NCBI GenBank assembly: GCA_030750665.1
Contig: JASMHR010000004.1
Location: 1-46,207, forward strand
Source of the DNA: Candidatus Poseidoniaceae archaeon
GTDB lineage: Archaea > Thermoplasmatota > Poseidoniia > Poseidoniales > Poseidoniaceae
Reading direction: 5' to 3'
DNA length: 46,207 nucleotides
Part shown: in pieces, positions 1 to 8,977 of the stretch
Layout: each line of letters opens with the position of its first letter
Numbering within the stretch: position 1 is the stretch's first letter
Made by a program: the position numbers and the translations under genes
The notes under the pieces: model-generated
Told to the model about the DNA's origin: nothing
The model's input: only the letters and a program-made list of their open reading frames with translations
Database searches by the model: none

Positions 1-134
1 TAGAAACATGAAGAAATTCTACGCTGGAGAAGGCTGGAAGAAGTGACAATGATTGGGTTCATATACGGTCATGGCCGAGTCCACTCTGCATTAATTAATC
101 AGATAACGATAACAACGACACCCCATTCGATGCC

Positions 135-1463
135 ATGGACTGGTGGATATGGATACTTGCCGCGGCGGCTTCGTATCTGCTTGTCATCATATCTCTGAAC
201 TGGCGATACCTAGAACCACATTTGGCGTGGGAAACAATCGACCACAAACAATTGACATTCCCGCCGGAATTCCGCTGGGGCACTGCGACAGCTGCGCACC
301 AGATTGAAGGAAATAACGAGAACAATTGGTCTTCCTTTGAAGAAAGAAATGGGATTGAGAGGAGCGGAGAAGCCTGTGAACATTGGAAACGCTGGCATCA
401 AGATTTCGAACTTCTAGAAGAATTAGGAGTAGACTGTTATCGATTCTCGATTGAATGGAGCCGCCTTGAGCCCGAACGTGGCACATGGGATGAATCGGCT
501 CTCTCGATATACTCTGAGATGGTGAATGACCTGATACACAGGGGGATCAGGCCAATGATAACCTTGCATCATTTCACTCACCCGAAATGGTTCGAGGAAC
601 TTGGGGGATTCGCCAAGCGCGAAAATCTCGGATACTGGGTCAACTATTGCGAACGCATCTTTGATGTACTCAGTGACAGAGTAAAGGATTGGTGTACCAT
701 CAATGAGCCAGAAGTCTTCTCGATAATGGGGTATACGATGGGAATGTTCCCCCCCGGAAAGCGTTCTATTCGCAAAACTCTCAGAGTTATGCACAATATG
801 ATGTCAGCACATGCTCTGGTATATCGGTCTCTCAAATCGCGACGCTCAGAAGTAAGAATCGGTATAGCGAAGAACATCACTCTATTCGATCCACTTCGGC
901 GCTGGAATCTACTGCATTGGTTGACTGCGAGAGTATTGAACCATCTATGGAATGGCGCTTGGATTGCAGCCATTAGACGCGGACGAATGCTGGGGCGTCG
1001 CATTGAACATGCCAAGGGTTCAATTGATTTCATTGGACTGAACTACTACACCCATGTTCTCACCAGTCCCTTCATGCCTAGAACCATTGAGGTGGGACTC
1101 CCAAAACGAGAACATGAAGTAATGACTGAATTCGGTTACCCAATGTATGCAGAAGGATTACGACGAGCCATCGAGATGGTGGCATTTCTCCAAGTACCCA
1201 TCGAAATAACCGAGAATGGTGTCGCAGACGAGGATGATGACATTCGTCCAGAGCACATCCGCCGCCATCTCTGGATACTCTCACAAGCAATATCTGATGG
1301 CCATGATATTCGCTCATATCACCACTGGTCGTTGATGGATAATTTCGAGTGGGCCGAAGGCTACAAACTGAGATTTGGACTATACCATGTTGACTACAAG
1401 ACTCAGAAGAGAACATTGAGAGACAGTGGAAGAATATTCCAAGAAATCATCCGGAACCATTGA
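135..1463 (+). CDS. Glycoside hydrolase family 1 (beta-glycosidase-like) with N-terminal transmembrane anchor
   Basis: FRWGTATAAHQIEG N-terminal GH1 signature, acid/base motif TINEP, nucleophile motif ITENG, YHHWSLMDNFEWAEGY; hydrophobic N-terminal helix WWIWILAAAASYLLVIISL. Confidence 0.93.
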   Translation: MDWWIWILAAAASYLLVIISLNWRYLEPHLAWETIDHKQLTFPPEFRWGTATAAHQIEGNNENNWSSFEERNGIERSGEACEHWKRWHQDFELLEELGVDCYRFSIEWSRLEPERGTWDESALSIYSEMVNDLIHRGIRPMITLHHFTHPKWFEELGGFAKRENLGYWVNYCERIFDVLSDRVKDWCTINEPEVFSIMGYTMGMFPPGKRSIRKTLRVMHNMMSAHALVYRSLKSRRSEVRIGIAKNITLFDPLRRWNLLHWLTARVLNHLWNGAWIAAIRRGRMLGRRIEHAKGSIDFIGLNYYTHVLTSPFMPRTIEVGLPKREHEVMTEFGYPMYAEGLRRAIEMVAFLQVPIEITENGVADEDDDIRPEHIRRHLWILSQAISDGHDIRSYHHWSLMDNFEWAEGYKLRFGLYHVDYKTQKRTLRDSGRIFQEIIRNH

Positions 1464-1543
1464 CTCGGAAGTGACATCTGCAATTACAGAATAGAATTGG
1501 GATATGATAGACAACGCCAATCTCATAGCAGTCATGGCCGGAC

Positions 1544-1586
1544 CTAGACTCCCATACTTGGCCCAGGGTCTGGAAGCACAAGCGTC
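1544..1586. repeat. Imperfect direct repeat copy 1 (43 bp)
   Basis: ctagactcccatacttggcccagggtctggaagcacaagcgtc matches 2192..2234 at 39/43 positions. Confidence 0.85.
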
Positions 1587-1694
1587 CATAGTTCAGTTGG
1601 TAGCCTCTAGTTCAGACGCACAAGCCTTCAAACTCAGCCCTGAGTCATGTCATCGAGCCTTGAGCTGCCGATTTCTGAAAGCGACACTGATCAA

Positions 1695-2129
1695 TCAAGC
1701 CCCTTTTTCCTGTTTTGCGCTCCACACTCGTGCTGCATCATCAAGTTCGCTGCGTTTTAGGTAACCATTCTCATCCTCATCAAAGGACTTCGCGAATTCC
1801 CTGAAGGCTTCGGCATCCTCAATGTTATTTGAATCGACTATGGCAGTAAACACAGCCTCACTCATCTTCATTCGGTCGGAGGCCTTACGAACTGAAGCCC
1901 TAGCAAGGATGAACCTGACCGCATGAAATGACATGAGCAGAAGGAGAATAAAACCTCCTAGACTGTAGAGCCCATCCAACATTACCCCTAGAATCCCTGC
2001 TATCGCCCCGAGGATGGTGACACCTATGATTCGTTCAGTCAATCCCCACTCGCCGTGTTCACCCACTGTGGCTGAATAGCCGGAAAGCGTGATGTAATCG
2101 CTGGTCCATGCCCCGCCAGGATTCCCCAT
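1695..2129 (-). CDS. Small membrane protein with C-terminal EF-hand
   Basis: Two hydrophobic segments, then FDEDENGYLKRSEL, a good 12-residue EF-hand loop. Confidence 0.7.
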   Translation of the reverse strand: MGNPGGAWTSDYITLSGYSATVGEHGEWGLTERIIGVTILGAIAGILGVMLDGLYSLGGFILLLLMSFHAVRFILARASVRKASDRMKMSEAVFTAIVDSNNIEDAEAFREFAKSFDEDENGYLKRSELDDAARVWSAKQEKGA

Positions 2130-2191
2130 CAGTAACTAGGAGGAGAACATTTGAATGATAACATTTTGCTCAGCGTCAGACGCACGAGGGT

Positions 2192-2234
2192 CTAGACTCC
2201 CATACTTGGCCCATGGTCCGGACTCACAAGCGTC
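2192..2234. repeat. Imperfect direct repeat copy 2 (43 bp), followed by a diverged 22-bp partial copy at 2236..2257
   Basis: ctagactcccatacttggcccatggtccggactcacaagcgtc; then actcccggacttgacccaaggg resembling actcccatacttggcccatggt. Confidence 0.8.
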
Positions 2235-2291
2235 AACTCCCGGACTTGACCCAAGGGACAAACTCAAGGGTATTGAACGAATGCTTGGGCC

Positions 2292-2684
2292 ATGAAGGGA
2301 GAAGTGCGCTGGACTGGAGCGACCTCAATGATTGGCATCAATGACGCTGAACAAGAGTTGCTTCTTGATTGGGAAAATGGCCCGAACCCCATGCAGGTAT
2401 GCCTACAGATGGCCGGCGCTTGTAGCATGGTTGATGTGGTTCATGCATTGGATAGACGAGACTTACGTACAGCGAGTGTCCATCTTGATGCTGAACGCTC
2501 CGAGGATTATCCTCGAGTCTTCACCAAGATTCACATGATCTACCGCATAAGTGGAAATGGGATTCCAAAGGAATTGGTCGAACGGCTGGTAACTAGTTCT
2601 CATGAGAAATATTGCTCAGTCTCGGCGATGCTCAAAGATTCTGCAGAGATAACATGGAGTCTGGAATTAACTGAAGTTGATTGA
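2292..2684 (+). CDS. OsmC family protein
   Basis: OsmC-like layout with both expected cysteines: GACSMVDVV and HEKYCSVSAML. Confidence 0.85.
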   Translation: MKGEVRWTGATSMIGINDAEQELLLDWENGPNPMQVCLQMAGACSMVDVVHALDRRDLRTASVHLDAERSEDYPRVFTKIHMIYRISGNGIPKELVERLVTSSHEKYCSVSAMLKDSAEITWSLELTEVD

Positions 2685-3377
2685 TCAAATACCTTTCAAG
2701 ACATCATCTACATCATCATGACCGGATAGCATTCTAGTCTTGTCAGCAGCGCCCTTGGAACGTTCACCAATCGGTTGCCACAACACTTCTTCACCACCGA
2801 TTCGATTGGTCAACCATCTTGCAAGAACGAAACACCAGTCTGATAATCGATTGAAATAAACTTTGACGAACGAACGAACTGATTCGATGCTATCGAGTTC
2901 AACCAATCTTCTTTCCAGACGTCTGACTACTGTTCTTGCTAGTTGCAACCATGCCACTGGGCCCTCTCCGGTTGGCAGAATGAAAGATGTGAGTGGTTCA
3001 AGTTCCTCCAACCAAGCGTCCATTTCCTCAACCAATGTTTCAGCTACATCTTCATCAAGTAGAACAATTCCTTCAGGAATATTATCCGGTGGACATGACA
3101 ATTCCGCTCCTAGATCGAATAACTCCTGTTGCACTCTGGAAACCGCTTCTCCACCGAGATGTCCAGCGCGCTTCACACTCGTACGCACTCTGCCATCAGG
3201 ATGAACTTCTGGTAACCTACCAAGTTCCATTCTCACCACACCAAGGAATGAATTCAATTCGTCTATGGTCCCAACCACCTCTAATCGCAGCTCACATTTG
3301 CGAACTCTTGAACCGTCGACTAGCGAGGTTTCGCCCTTGTCACCGCCACCGGTGTGGACCCTGTTGATACGGACCAT
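2685..3377 (-). CDS. PduO-type ATP:cob(I)alamin adenosyltransferase
   Basis: TGGGDKGETSLVDGSRVRK, VGTIDELNSFLGVVR, FILPTGEGPVAWLQLARTVVRRLER, YFNRLSDWCFVLAR. Confidence 0.93.
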   Translation of the reverse strand: MVRINRVHTGGGDKGETSLVDGSRVRKCELRLEVVGTIDELNSFLGVVRMELGRLPEVHPDGRVRTSVKRAGHLGGEAVSRVQQELFDLGAELSCPPDNIPEGIVLLDEDVAETLVEEMDAWLEELEPLTSFILPTGEGPVAWLQLARTVVRRLERRLVELDSIESVRSFVKVYFNRLSDWCFVLARWLTNRIGGEEVLWQPIGERSKGAADKTRMLSGHDDVDDVLKGI

Positions 3378-3419
3378 CGATATTTCACAGAGGGCTTCTG
3401 AACATCAGTCTTCGCACTG

Positions 3420-3743
3420 TCAAGAAACCGTTGGAGGAGCGTGAATACCCAACTTGCTACTGAGAAACCTGTTGACCACCATCAATCCAATCATCGCCCA
3501 AATCAATAGTTCGATGACGATTATCAGAGCGTAATATGGCCCCATTATCTCAAGTAACAACATCGAATCGTAGGGTATTCCATAGAATCCCATATACAAC
3601 GCCTGTGAAAGAAGGCTGGCTCCAAACCATATTGCAGCAATTGAAATCACTAGACGCGTGGCCAAGGGTGATGATAGTGCATTTGATGCCTTGCTGAATG
3701 TTCCATTTCTCACCATTTTCTTCAGTAACTGAGTGCCCTTCAA
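3420..3743 (-). CDS. Small membrane protein of unknown function
   Basis: 107 aa ORF in minus-strand order with hydrophobic segments; no recognised family. Confidence 0.55.
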   Translation of the reverse strand: MKGTQLLKKMVRNGTFSKASNALSSPLATRLVISIAAIWFGASLLSQALYMGFYGIPYDSMLLLEIMGPYYALIIVIELLIWAMIGLMVVNRFLSSKLGIHAPPTVS

Positions 3744-3806
3744 GGTTTATCAAATTAAGGTATCAATGCTCAAAAAACACCGTTTTTCAGCACGTATTCG
3801 ATATTT

Positions 3807-4556
3807 TCATTCCCCTTCATGTACCTTGATTCCACTGCTTGACAAAGCCCTTTCTATCGCCTTTATCCAGGCTTCATCAACCGCTTTTTCGCCACCTTGT
3901 TCAATCAATCGTTCTGCCCATTTGTTTGATTGATGAATATCCCCTTTAGCAGCATAGATTCTCTGTAACGCAAGATACGCCATCGGATTGAGATGTTCCT
4001 TCTCCACATCCCACGCTTTCTCGAAACAAGCCAAGGCCCCATTTGGCCCATCTATCAAACCACGTTGCAGATTTCTCAATCCTGCCTGAGACCAAGCCTG
4101 TGGAAGGCGACCGATCAACAATCCTCTGAAAACCAGATATACCTCTCCAATACAAAGAAACGAAGAGAGAATAAAGGAGGCTATCTGCTCAAATTCAGAA
4201 AGTACGCTCCATTCATCCCAGAGTAATCCAATAGAACCTGCACATAGCAGAATACCTGAGAATGGAGCGATCAAAACATCCATTCTGGTATATGTCAGAT
4301 GTCTCATCCCAACTACGACTCCGATTCCTCCAACAAAGGTCAAACCGTATTGCCATGACCTGTCTGAGGGAGGAGTTGGGGCATTCTGAGCAACTATTCC
4401 AATCGCACCTATGAGCAACAACATGGCGCCAAATCGTTTTGATACCTCGGGAAATGGTTGTCGTTTACTCATCCCGATTACAGTTACTCCAGTAATACAT
4501 ACCAACAAGATATGCTCCAGTCCCATCGGTTGACGGGTGGATGACTCATGTTTCAA
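3807..4556 (-). CDS. Membrane protein with C-terminal TPR-like segment
   Basis: Several N-terminal hydrophobic helices; C-terminus ALACFEKAWDVEKEHLNPMAYLALQRIYAAKGDIHQSNKWAERLI resembles TPR. Confidence 0.65.
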   Translation of the reverse strand: MKHESSTRQPMGLEHILLVCITGVTVIGMSKRQPFPEVSKRFGAMLLLIGAIGIVAQNAPTPPSDRSWQYGLTFVGGIGVVVGMRHLTYTRMDVLIAPFSGILLCAGSIGLLWDEWSVLSEFEQIASFILSSFLCIGEVYLVFRGLLIGRLPQAWSQAGLRNLQRGLIDGPNGALACFEKAWDVEKEHLNPMAYLALQRIYAAKGDIHQSNKWAERLIEQGGEKAVDEAWIKAIERALSSSGIKVHEGE

Positions 4557-4639
4557 GCCTGTGTATCAGGACGTCTGTGAAATCTGCAACTAATTTGCAC
4601 AACCATGAAAGATGACAGCCGGTGGCCATATCGAGAATC

Positions 4640-4972
4640 ATGAGGTGGTGGCCATTCTCTCGAAAGTCTTCAGATAGTGGAGATAATCTCCACATCAAAG
4701 GTACGAGAGTATGGCTAGATGAACTGAGGGAAATCTGCGAAATGAATCATGACAACCCCGAATCTGGAAGAATGCAGGTCCGTGAAATGCAGATTGAATG
4801 GAAGGATGCTCAAGCGCGTGAAGAACTCGGAAGCACTCTGTTTGAGGGCTTAGAGCGCCGTGCTTTCCAACTTATTCGGGCTACAGATGAAGAATGGTTG
4901 GGCTGGCTCGATGATGATGAATTCTGGAAACCTGGATGGAGAACCATGAAAATCGAAGATAACGAACCATGA
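4640..4972 (+). CDS. Hypothetical protein (ORF track starts at GTG 4622; ATG 4640 is in frame)
   Basis: Stop overlaps the next gene's start by ATGA at 4969. Confidence 0.6.
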   Translation: MRWWPFSRKSSDSGDNLHIKGTRVWLDELREICEMNHDNPESGRMQVREMQIEWKDAQAREELGSTLFEGLERRAFQLIRATDEEWLGWLDDDEFWKPGWRTMKIEDNEP

Positions 4973-5694
4973 AGAAGGGGAATCCGCCGCCCGCACTCAT
5001 GGGCGATAAACCTGAATTGTTCCTCCTGCACACTTGCCCTTTCTCATGGAAAGTCAAGAGTTTGTTGCAACATCTGGGAATTGAATACGATGAAGTGCAA
5101 GTTAACCCTCTGAAGACAAAGAAGCAACTCTCCTTCACCAATGGTTGGAACAAGGTTCCTGTTTGGAGAGAGACTGACGGTGAAGTATTGGTTGATTCAA
5201 CTCCAATGATGAAGGAGATAGATTCCCGTTACAATAACGGTGAATTATGGATGGTTGGTGACTCAGAAAGGAGAGATAAATGGATTGAATGGGTCGATGA
5301 ACACTTCAAACGTGCCACTATTCCAATCCTGTATGGTGGATTGGTCTCTGCACTGAAAACGACAATCAGAGTCTCAAAATTGGAGAAATTTGGATTCATC
5401 TCAAAAAGGCTCTATGCATGGGCTGGATTCCCAATAATGTGGGGGATAATTGCCAAAAAGCGCATAAAGAAAGATGGTAGAAAACCAAAGCAATTGTGGC
5501 ACGATCTTTTGGATGACTGGTGTGATGAAATCGGCGATAAGGAATTCTTTGGAGGAGAGGCACCATCTCTCGTTGATATGGCCGCCTTCGGGTACATGCG
5601 TTCAATCTCTCCATTTTCTCAATTCTCTCAACTGGAAGAGCATGCGCGCGGGATGGCGTGGTATAGGCGAGTTGAAACAACTCTGAAAATTTAG
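4969..5694 (+). CDS. GST-superfamily protein, prostaglandin E synthase 2-like (glutaredoxin-like N-domain plus helical C-domain)
   Basis: LHTCPFSWKVKSLLQHLGIEYDEVQVNPLKTKKQLSFTNGWNKVPVW...LVDSTPMMKEID; C-terminal FFGGEAPSLVDMAAFGYMRSI. Confidence 0.82.
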   Translation: MKKGNPPPALMGDKPELFLLHTCPFSWKVKSLLQHLGIEYDEVQVNPLKTKKQLSFTNGWNKVPVWRETDGEVLVDSTPMMKEIDSRYNNGELWMVGDSERRDKWIEWVDEHFKRATIPILYGGLVSALKTTIRVSKLEKFGFISKRLYAWAGFPIMWGIIAKKRIKKDGRKPKQLWHDLLDDWCDEIGDKEFFGGEAPSLVDMAAFGYMRSISPFSQFSQLEEHARGMAWYRRVETTLKI

Positions 5695-5705
5695 GAGGAG
5701 TTTCT

Positions 5706-6548
5706 CTGGGTGATTCAAAAAATCTGTTCGAATTACCCTTCGTTGATATCCCAGAAGGAAATGTTCTGATAGGTAGCAACAAAGGTGGATTGATCCATGG
5801 TTCTGAAAGACCTCGTTATCAGGCCCATATTCAATCCTTCAAAATCATGGACTCATTGTTGACTCGCAAACAATTCGCCAGAATCAAGGGTCGGGAACAT
5901 GATGGCGATAAGACGAATGTGGATAACTTGTCTTGGGATGAAATAGAGGACATGATTGCAATTGTACAAGAAGAGGTCGGAACAGAACACGAAGTCAGGT
6001 TGCCTAGCCATGCTGAATGGGTGAGGAGCAAATCCCATCTTGGATTCGAATTACCTCTAGCCTGTGAAGAAATATTGTGGGATCATCCTCACAACAATAA
6101 CAGAGGGGCACCGATAGATGGACGGCCAAGAATTGACGATAGAATAGAGAGCATGATGCGAAGATACAGAGTTTGTATGAAATCACATCCAAAGAAATCT
6201 GGACTTGTCTTCAAATCTCAAACACCGATATTCTCAGCCCAGAAAGATGCGCATCTCAGATTACTGATACGCAGAAAATCCGAAAATGAGTCAATCAAAA
6301 TTCCTGAAGAAGCGGACTTCAGTGCAATTTTGAAGCAAGAAGCACTATTTGCACTGTTGATTGGAATTATTCCTTCATTCCTCATACCCGTCTTCAGGGG
6401 CTATTCTAACTATGCATTCGAAGGCTGGGCCAATCTCTTGTTCGGAGGGATATGTTTCTCTTTGGTCAGTGCAACGATTTGGCGACCGAGAAGACCAACC
6501 TGGTATCTGAATGAAGAGGGAAATGAATTGACTCCAATCAAAGAGTGA
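5706..6548 (+). CDS. Compact formylglycine-generating-enzyme (FGE-sulfatase)-like domain fused to a C-terminal pair of TM helices; start codon uncertain (CTG?)
   Basis: Frame open upstream of TTG 5790: FELPFVDIPEGNVLIGSNKGGLIHGSERPRYQAHIQSFKIMDSLLTRKQF; RLPSHAEW; two hydrophobic helices at the C-terminus. Confidence 0.7.
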   Translation: MGDSKNLFELPFVDIPEGNVLIGSNKGGLIHGSERPRYQAHIQSFKIMDSLLTRKQFARIKGREHDGDKTNVDNLSWDEIEDMIAIVQEEVGTEHEVRLPSHAEWVRSKSHLGFELPLACEEILWDHPHNNNRGAPIDGRPRIDDRIESMMRRYRVCMKSHPKKSGLVFKSQTPIFSAQKDAHLRLLIRRKSENESIKIPEEADFSAILKQEALFALLIGIIPSFLIPVFRGYSNYAFEGWANLLFGGICFSLVSATIWRPRRPTWYLNEEGNELTPIKE

Positions 6549-6553
6549 ATATT

Positions 6554-8887
6554 TCATTCATTCTTTTTACTGATACCTTCTTTACGGAATACGTCCATGA
6601 CACAGATTGCAGACATGTTGATGATATGCCTGACTCCATCTGCCTTGGCAACTACTTGTACAGGTTTAGCCATTCCAGAAAGTATGGGGCCTGTCATATC
6701 GGCTTCCCCGAGTTGTTCTAGCAATTTGTAAGAGATATTCGCAGATGCGAGATTCGGGCATATCAATACATTTGCAGGTCCATCAAACTCCATGAATGGA
6801 TAATCCATCTGAATTACAGGGTTTAATGCAGTATCCGCCTGCATCGGGCCCTCGATGACGATTTCGGGGTCCATCTCTCTAGCAATAGCCATCGCTCCCT
6901 CGATTCGGTCTGTTCGCTGAGCCTTGCTGCTACCGAAATTTGAGAAGGACAGCATTGCCACCTTCGGATCCACGCCAAAACGTCTCGCAACCTTTGCTGT
7001 TTGAACGGCAATTTCAGCCAATGTCCTACTATCTGGATAGACATTGACTGTTGCGTCTGCAAGGAAAATCACCTTTCCTTTCACCGCCATCATATAACAC
7101 CCAATGATGCGATGTGCATTAGGGTCTGCACCAATCACTTCCAATGCCGGTTTAAGCACATCCGGATAGGCTCTGGTGACTCCTCCAACCATTCCATCTG
7201 CATCACCACTCGCCACCATTTGAGAGGCGAAATAAGGTCTACTCTTCAACAAACTCTGAGCATTATTGAAAGACAAACCTTTGCGGTGGCGTTTATCGAA
7301 CATCGCCTGCGCATATTTGTCCTCACGCCTCTTATCCTTGCGTGGATCGATGATAGTACATTCAAAGTTCAGTTCAAGGTCATCCAACATCTGCTGAATC
7401 TTGGTCTGACTACCCAGTAGAATTGGATGACAGATGCTTTCCTGTACCAATTCTGCTGCTGCTCTGATGACTTTCTCATTGTCACCTTCTGGAAATACCA
7501 GTTTCTTGCCACTACCCTTGACCTTGTTGATCACATTTCTCATCACACTCCACGTCAATCCCAAACGAGCTTCCAACTCCTCTCGATATTCCTCATGGTC
7601 GTATTCCTCCTTGCTGAGTTTGGCTACTCCTTCATTAACCGCAGCCTGAGCCACAGCACTGGCTTCCCAAATCAATACACGTCTGTCAAATGGTTTAGGA
7701 ATGATGTATTCCTTACCAAATTGAAGAGTTTCTCCACCATATGCATTAATCACATCTTCAGGAACTGGTTCTTTTGCCAATTCAGCCAATGCTTTGGTTG
7801 CAGCCATCTTCATCCCCTGCGTTATGTCCTTGGCACGAACATCCAAGGCTCCTCTGAAGATATATGGAAATCCGAGCACATTATTCACCTGATTAGGAAA
7901 ATCAGAACGACCTGTAGCGATAATAGCATCAGGTCTGGCTTTACGTGCAACATTTGGCATAATCTCAGGTTCAGGATTTGCTAGAGCAAAAATAATTGGA
8001 TTTGGAGCCATTTTCTCTACCATGGGTGCATCGACAAGCCCTCCTTTTGATAGTCCAAGAAGGACATCGGCGTCGACCAGTGCAGAAGCGAGATCACCTT
8101 CTACGATATCCTTGGCGAACAATGCTTTGTATTCATTCAATTCACCTGATTCCAAACGTTTCTTGGTCATGATTCCCTTAGAATCGCACATGGTGATATT
8201 CTCCATTTGAACTCCCAAAGCGATGTAATGATTGGCACACGCAATTGCACTGGCGCCTGCCCCAGCGATGACCACTTTGAGATTGGATAATTCCTTCCCT
8301 TGCAACTCTGCAGCATTGAGTAGTGCCGCACCAGTGATTATCGCTGTACCGTGTTGATCATCATGCATGACTGGAATATCGGTCCCCTCTGATATTCGTC
8401 GTTCGATTTCAAAACATTCAGGCGCTTTAATATCCTCTAAATTGATTCCTCCAAATGTTGGTGAAATGGCGCAGACTGTTCGAATGAATTCCTCCGGATC
8501 CGAAAGGTCCACTTCGATATCGAACACATCGATTCCTGCAAAAGTCTTCAACAACAACCCTTTTCCTTCCATAACCGGTTTTGAAGCCAAAGCCCCAATA
8601 TCTCCTAATCCAAGGACAGCGGTTCCATTAGTTATGACCGCCACTAGGTTTCCTTTTGTCGTATATCTGTATACATCCTCAGGATTCTTCTCAATCTCAA
8701 GACAGGGATAGGCAACTCCTGGTGAATATGCAAGTGACAACTCTTTCGCAGTTGAATGAGGCTTGGTTGGTTCAACAGTGACTTTTCCCCGTGGTTCCAT
8801 CTCATGATAATCAAGAGCATCTTTTTTGAAACGTTTTTCCGTTGGGCTGGGAACCATTGAAATCAATCGGGCATTGGGGCACTTCAA
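6554..8887 (-). CDS. maeB: NADP-type malic enzyme with C-terminal phosphotransacetylase-like domain (MaeB type)
   Basis: AYSPGVAYPCLEI, GLGDIGALASKPVMEGKGLLLKTFAGIDVFDIEV, MHDDQHGTAI, VIAGAGASAIA; C-terminal PTA-like VFPEGDNEKVIRAA, DADGMVGGVTRAYPDVLKPALEVIG. Confidence 0.95.
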   Translation of the reverse strand: MKCPNARLISMVPSPTEKRFKKDALDYHEMEPRGKVTVEPTKPHSTAKELSLAYSPGVAYPCLEIEKNPEDVYRYTTKGNLVAVITNGTAVLGLGDIGALASKPVMEGKGLLLKTFAGIDVFDIEVDLSDPEEFIRTVCAISPTFGGINLEDIKAPECFEIERRISEGTDIPVMHDDQHGTAIITGAALLNAAELQGKELSNLKVVIAGAGASAIACANHYIALGVQMENITMCDSKGIMTKKRLESGELNEYKALFAKDIVEGDLASALVDADVLLGLSKGGLVDAPMVEKMAPNPIIFALANPEPEIMPNVARKARPDAIIATGRSDFPNQVNNVLGFPYIFRGALDVRAKDITQGMKMAATKALAELAKEPVPEDVINAYGGETLQFGKEYIIPKPFDRRVLIWEASAVAQAAVNEGVAKLSKEEYDHEEYREELEARLGLTWSVMRNVINKVKGSGKKLVFPEGDNEKVIRAAAELVQESICHPILLGSQTKIQQMLDDLELNFECTIIDPRKDKRREDKYAQAMFDKRHRKGLSFNNAQSLLKSRPYFASQMVASGDADGMVGGVTRAYPDVLKPALEVIGADPNAHRIIGCYMMAVKGKVIFLADATVNVYPDSRTLAEIAVQTAKVARRFGVDPKVAMLSFSNFGSSKAQRTDRIEGAMAIAREMDPEIVIEGPMQADTALNPVIQMDYPFMEFDGPANVLICPNLASANISYKLLEQLGEADMTGPILSGMAKPVQVVAKADGVRHIINMSAICVMDVFRKEGISKKNE

Positions 8888-8977
8888 TTGGTTTTCCTCT
8901 TGATTATCTCTATTTTCATCGAATAATCCCTCCTTGACAGTTGCGAACCATGATTATTCAGGAAATTTTCCGATACA

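Noticed and set aside
2-46. Possible end of an upstream plus-strand gene (RNMKKFYAGEGWKK*)
   Set aside because: Only 14 residues are visible, insufficient to support a CDS call.
1587-1660. tRNA-like D-arm string atagttcagttggtag after repeat copy 1
   Set aside because: No matching acceptor, anticodon or GGTTCRANYCC T-arm could be paired around it; not a tRNA, at most a coincidental or decayed remnant.
3773-3787. AAAAAC-ACC-GTTTTT mini-hairpin
   Set aside because: A/T-only stem in a promoter-like region; likely chance and thermodynamically weak.
7427-7984. 185-aa plus-strand ORF inside the malic enzyme gene
   Set aside because: Antisense to a confidently identified coding region; composition (Cys/His/Phe-rich) is typical of shadow ORFs.
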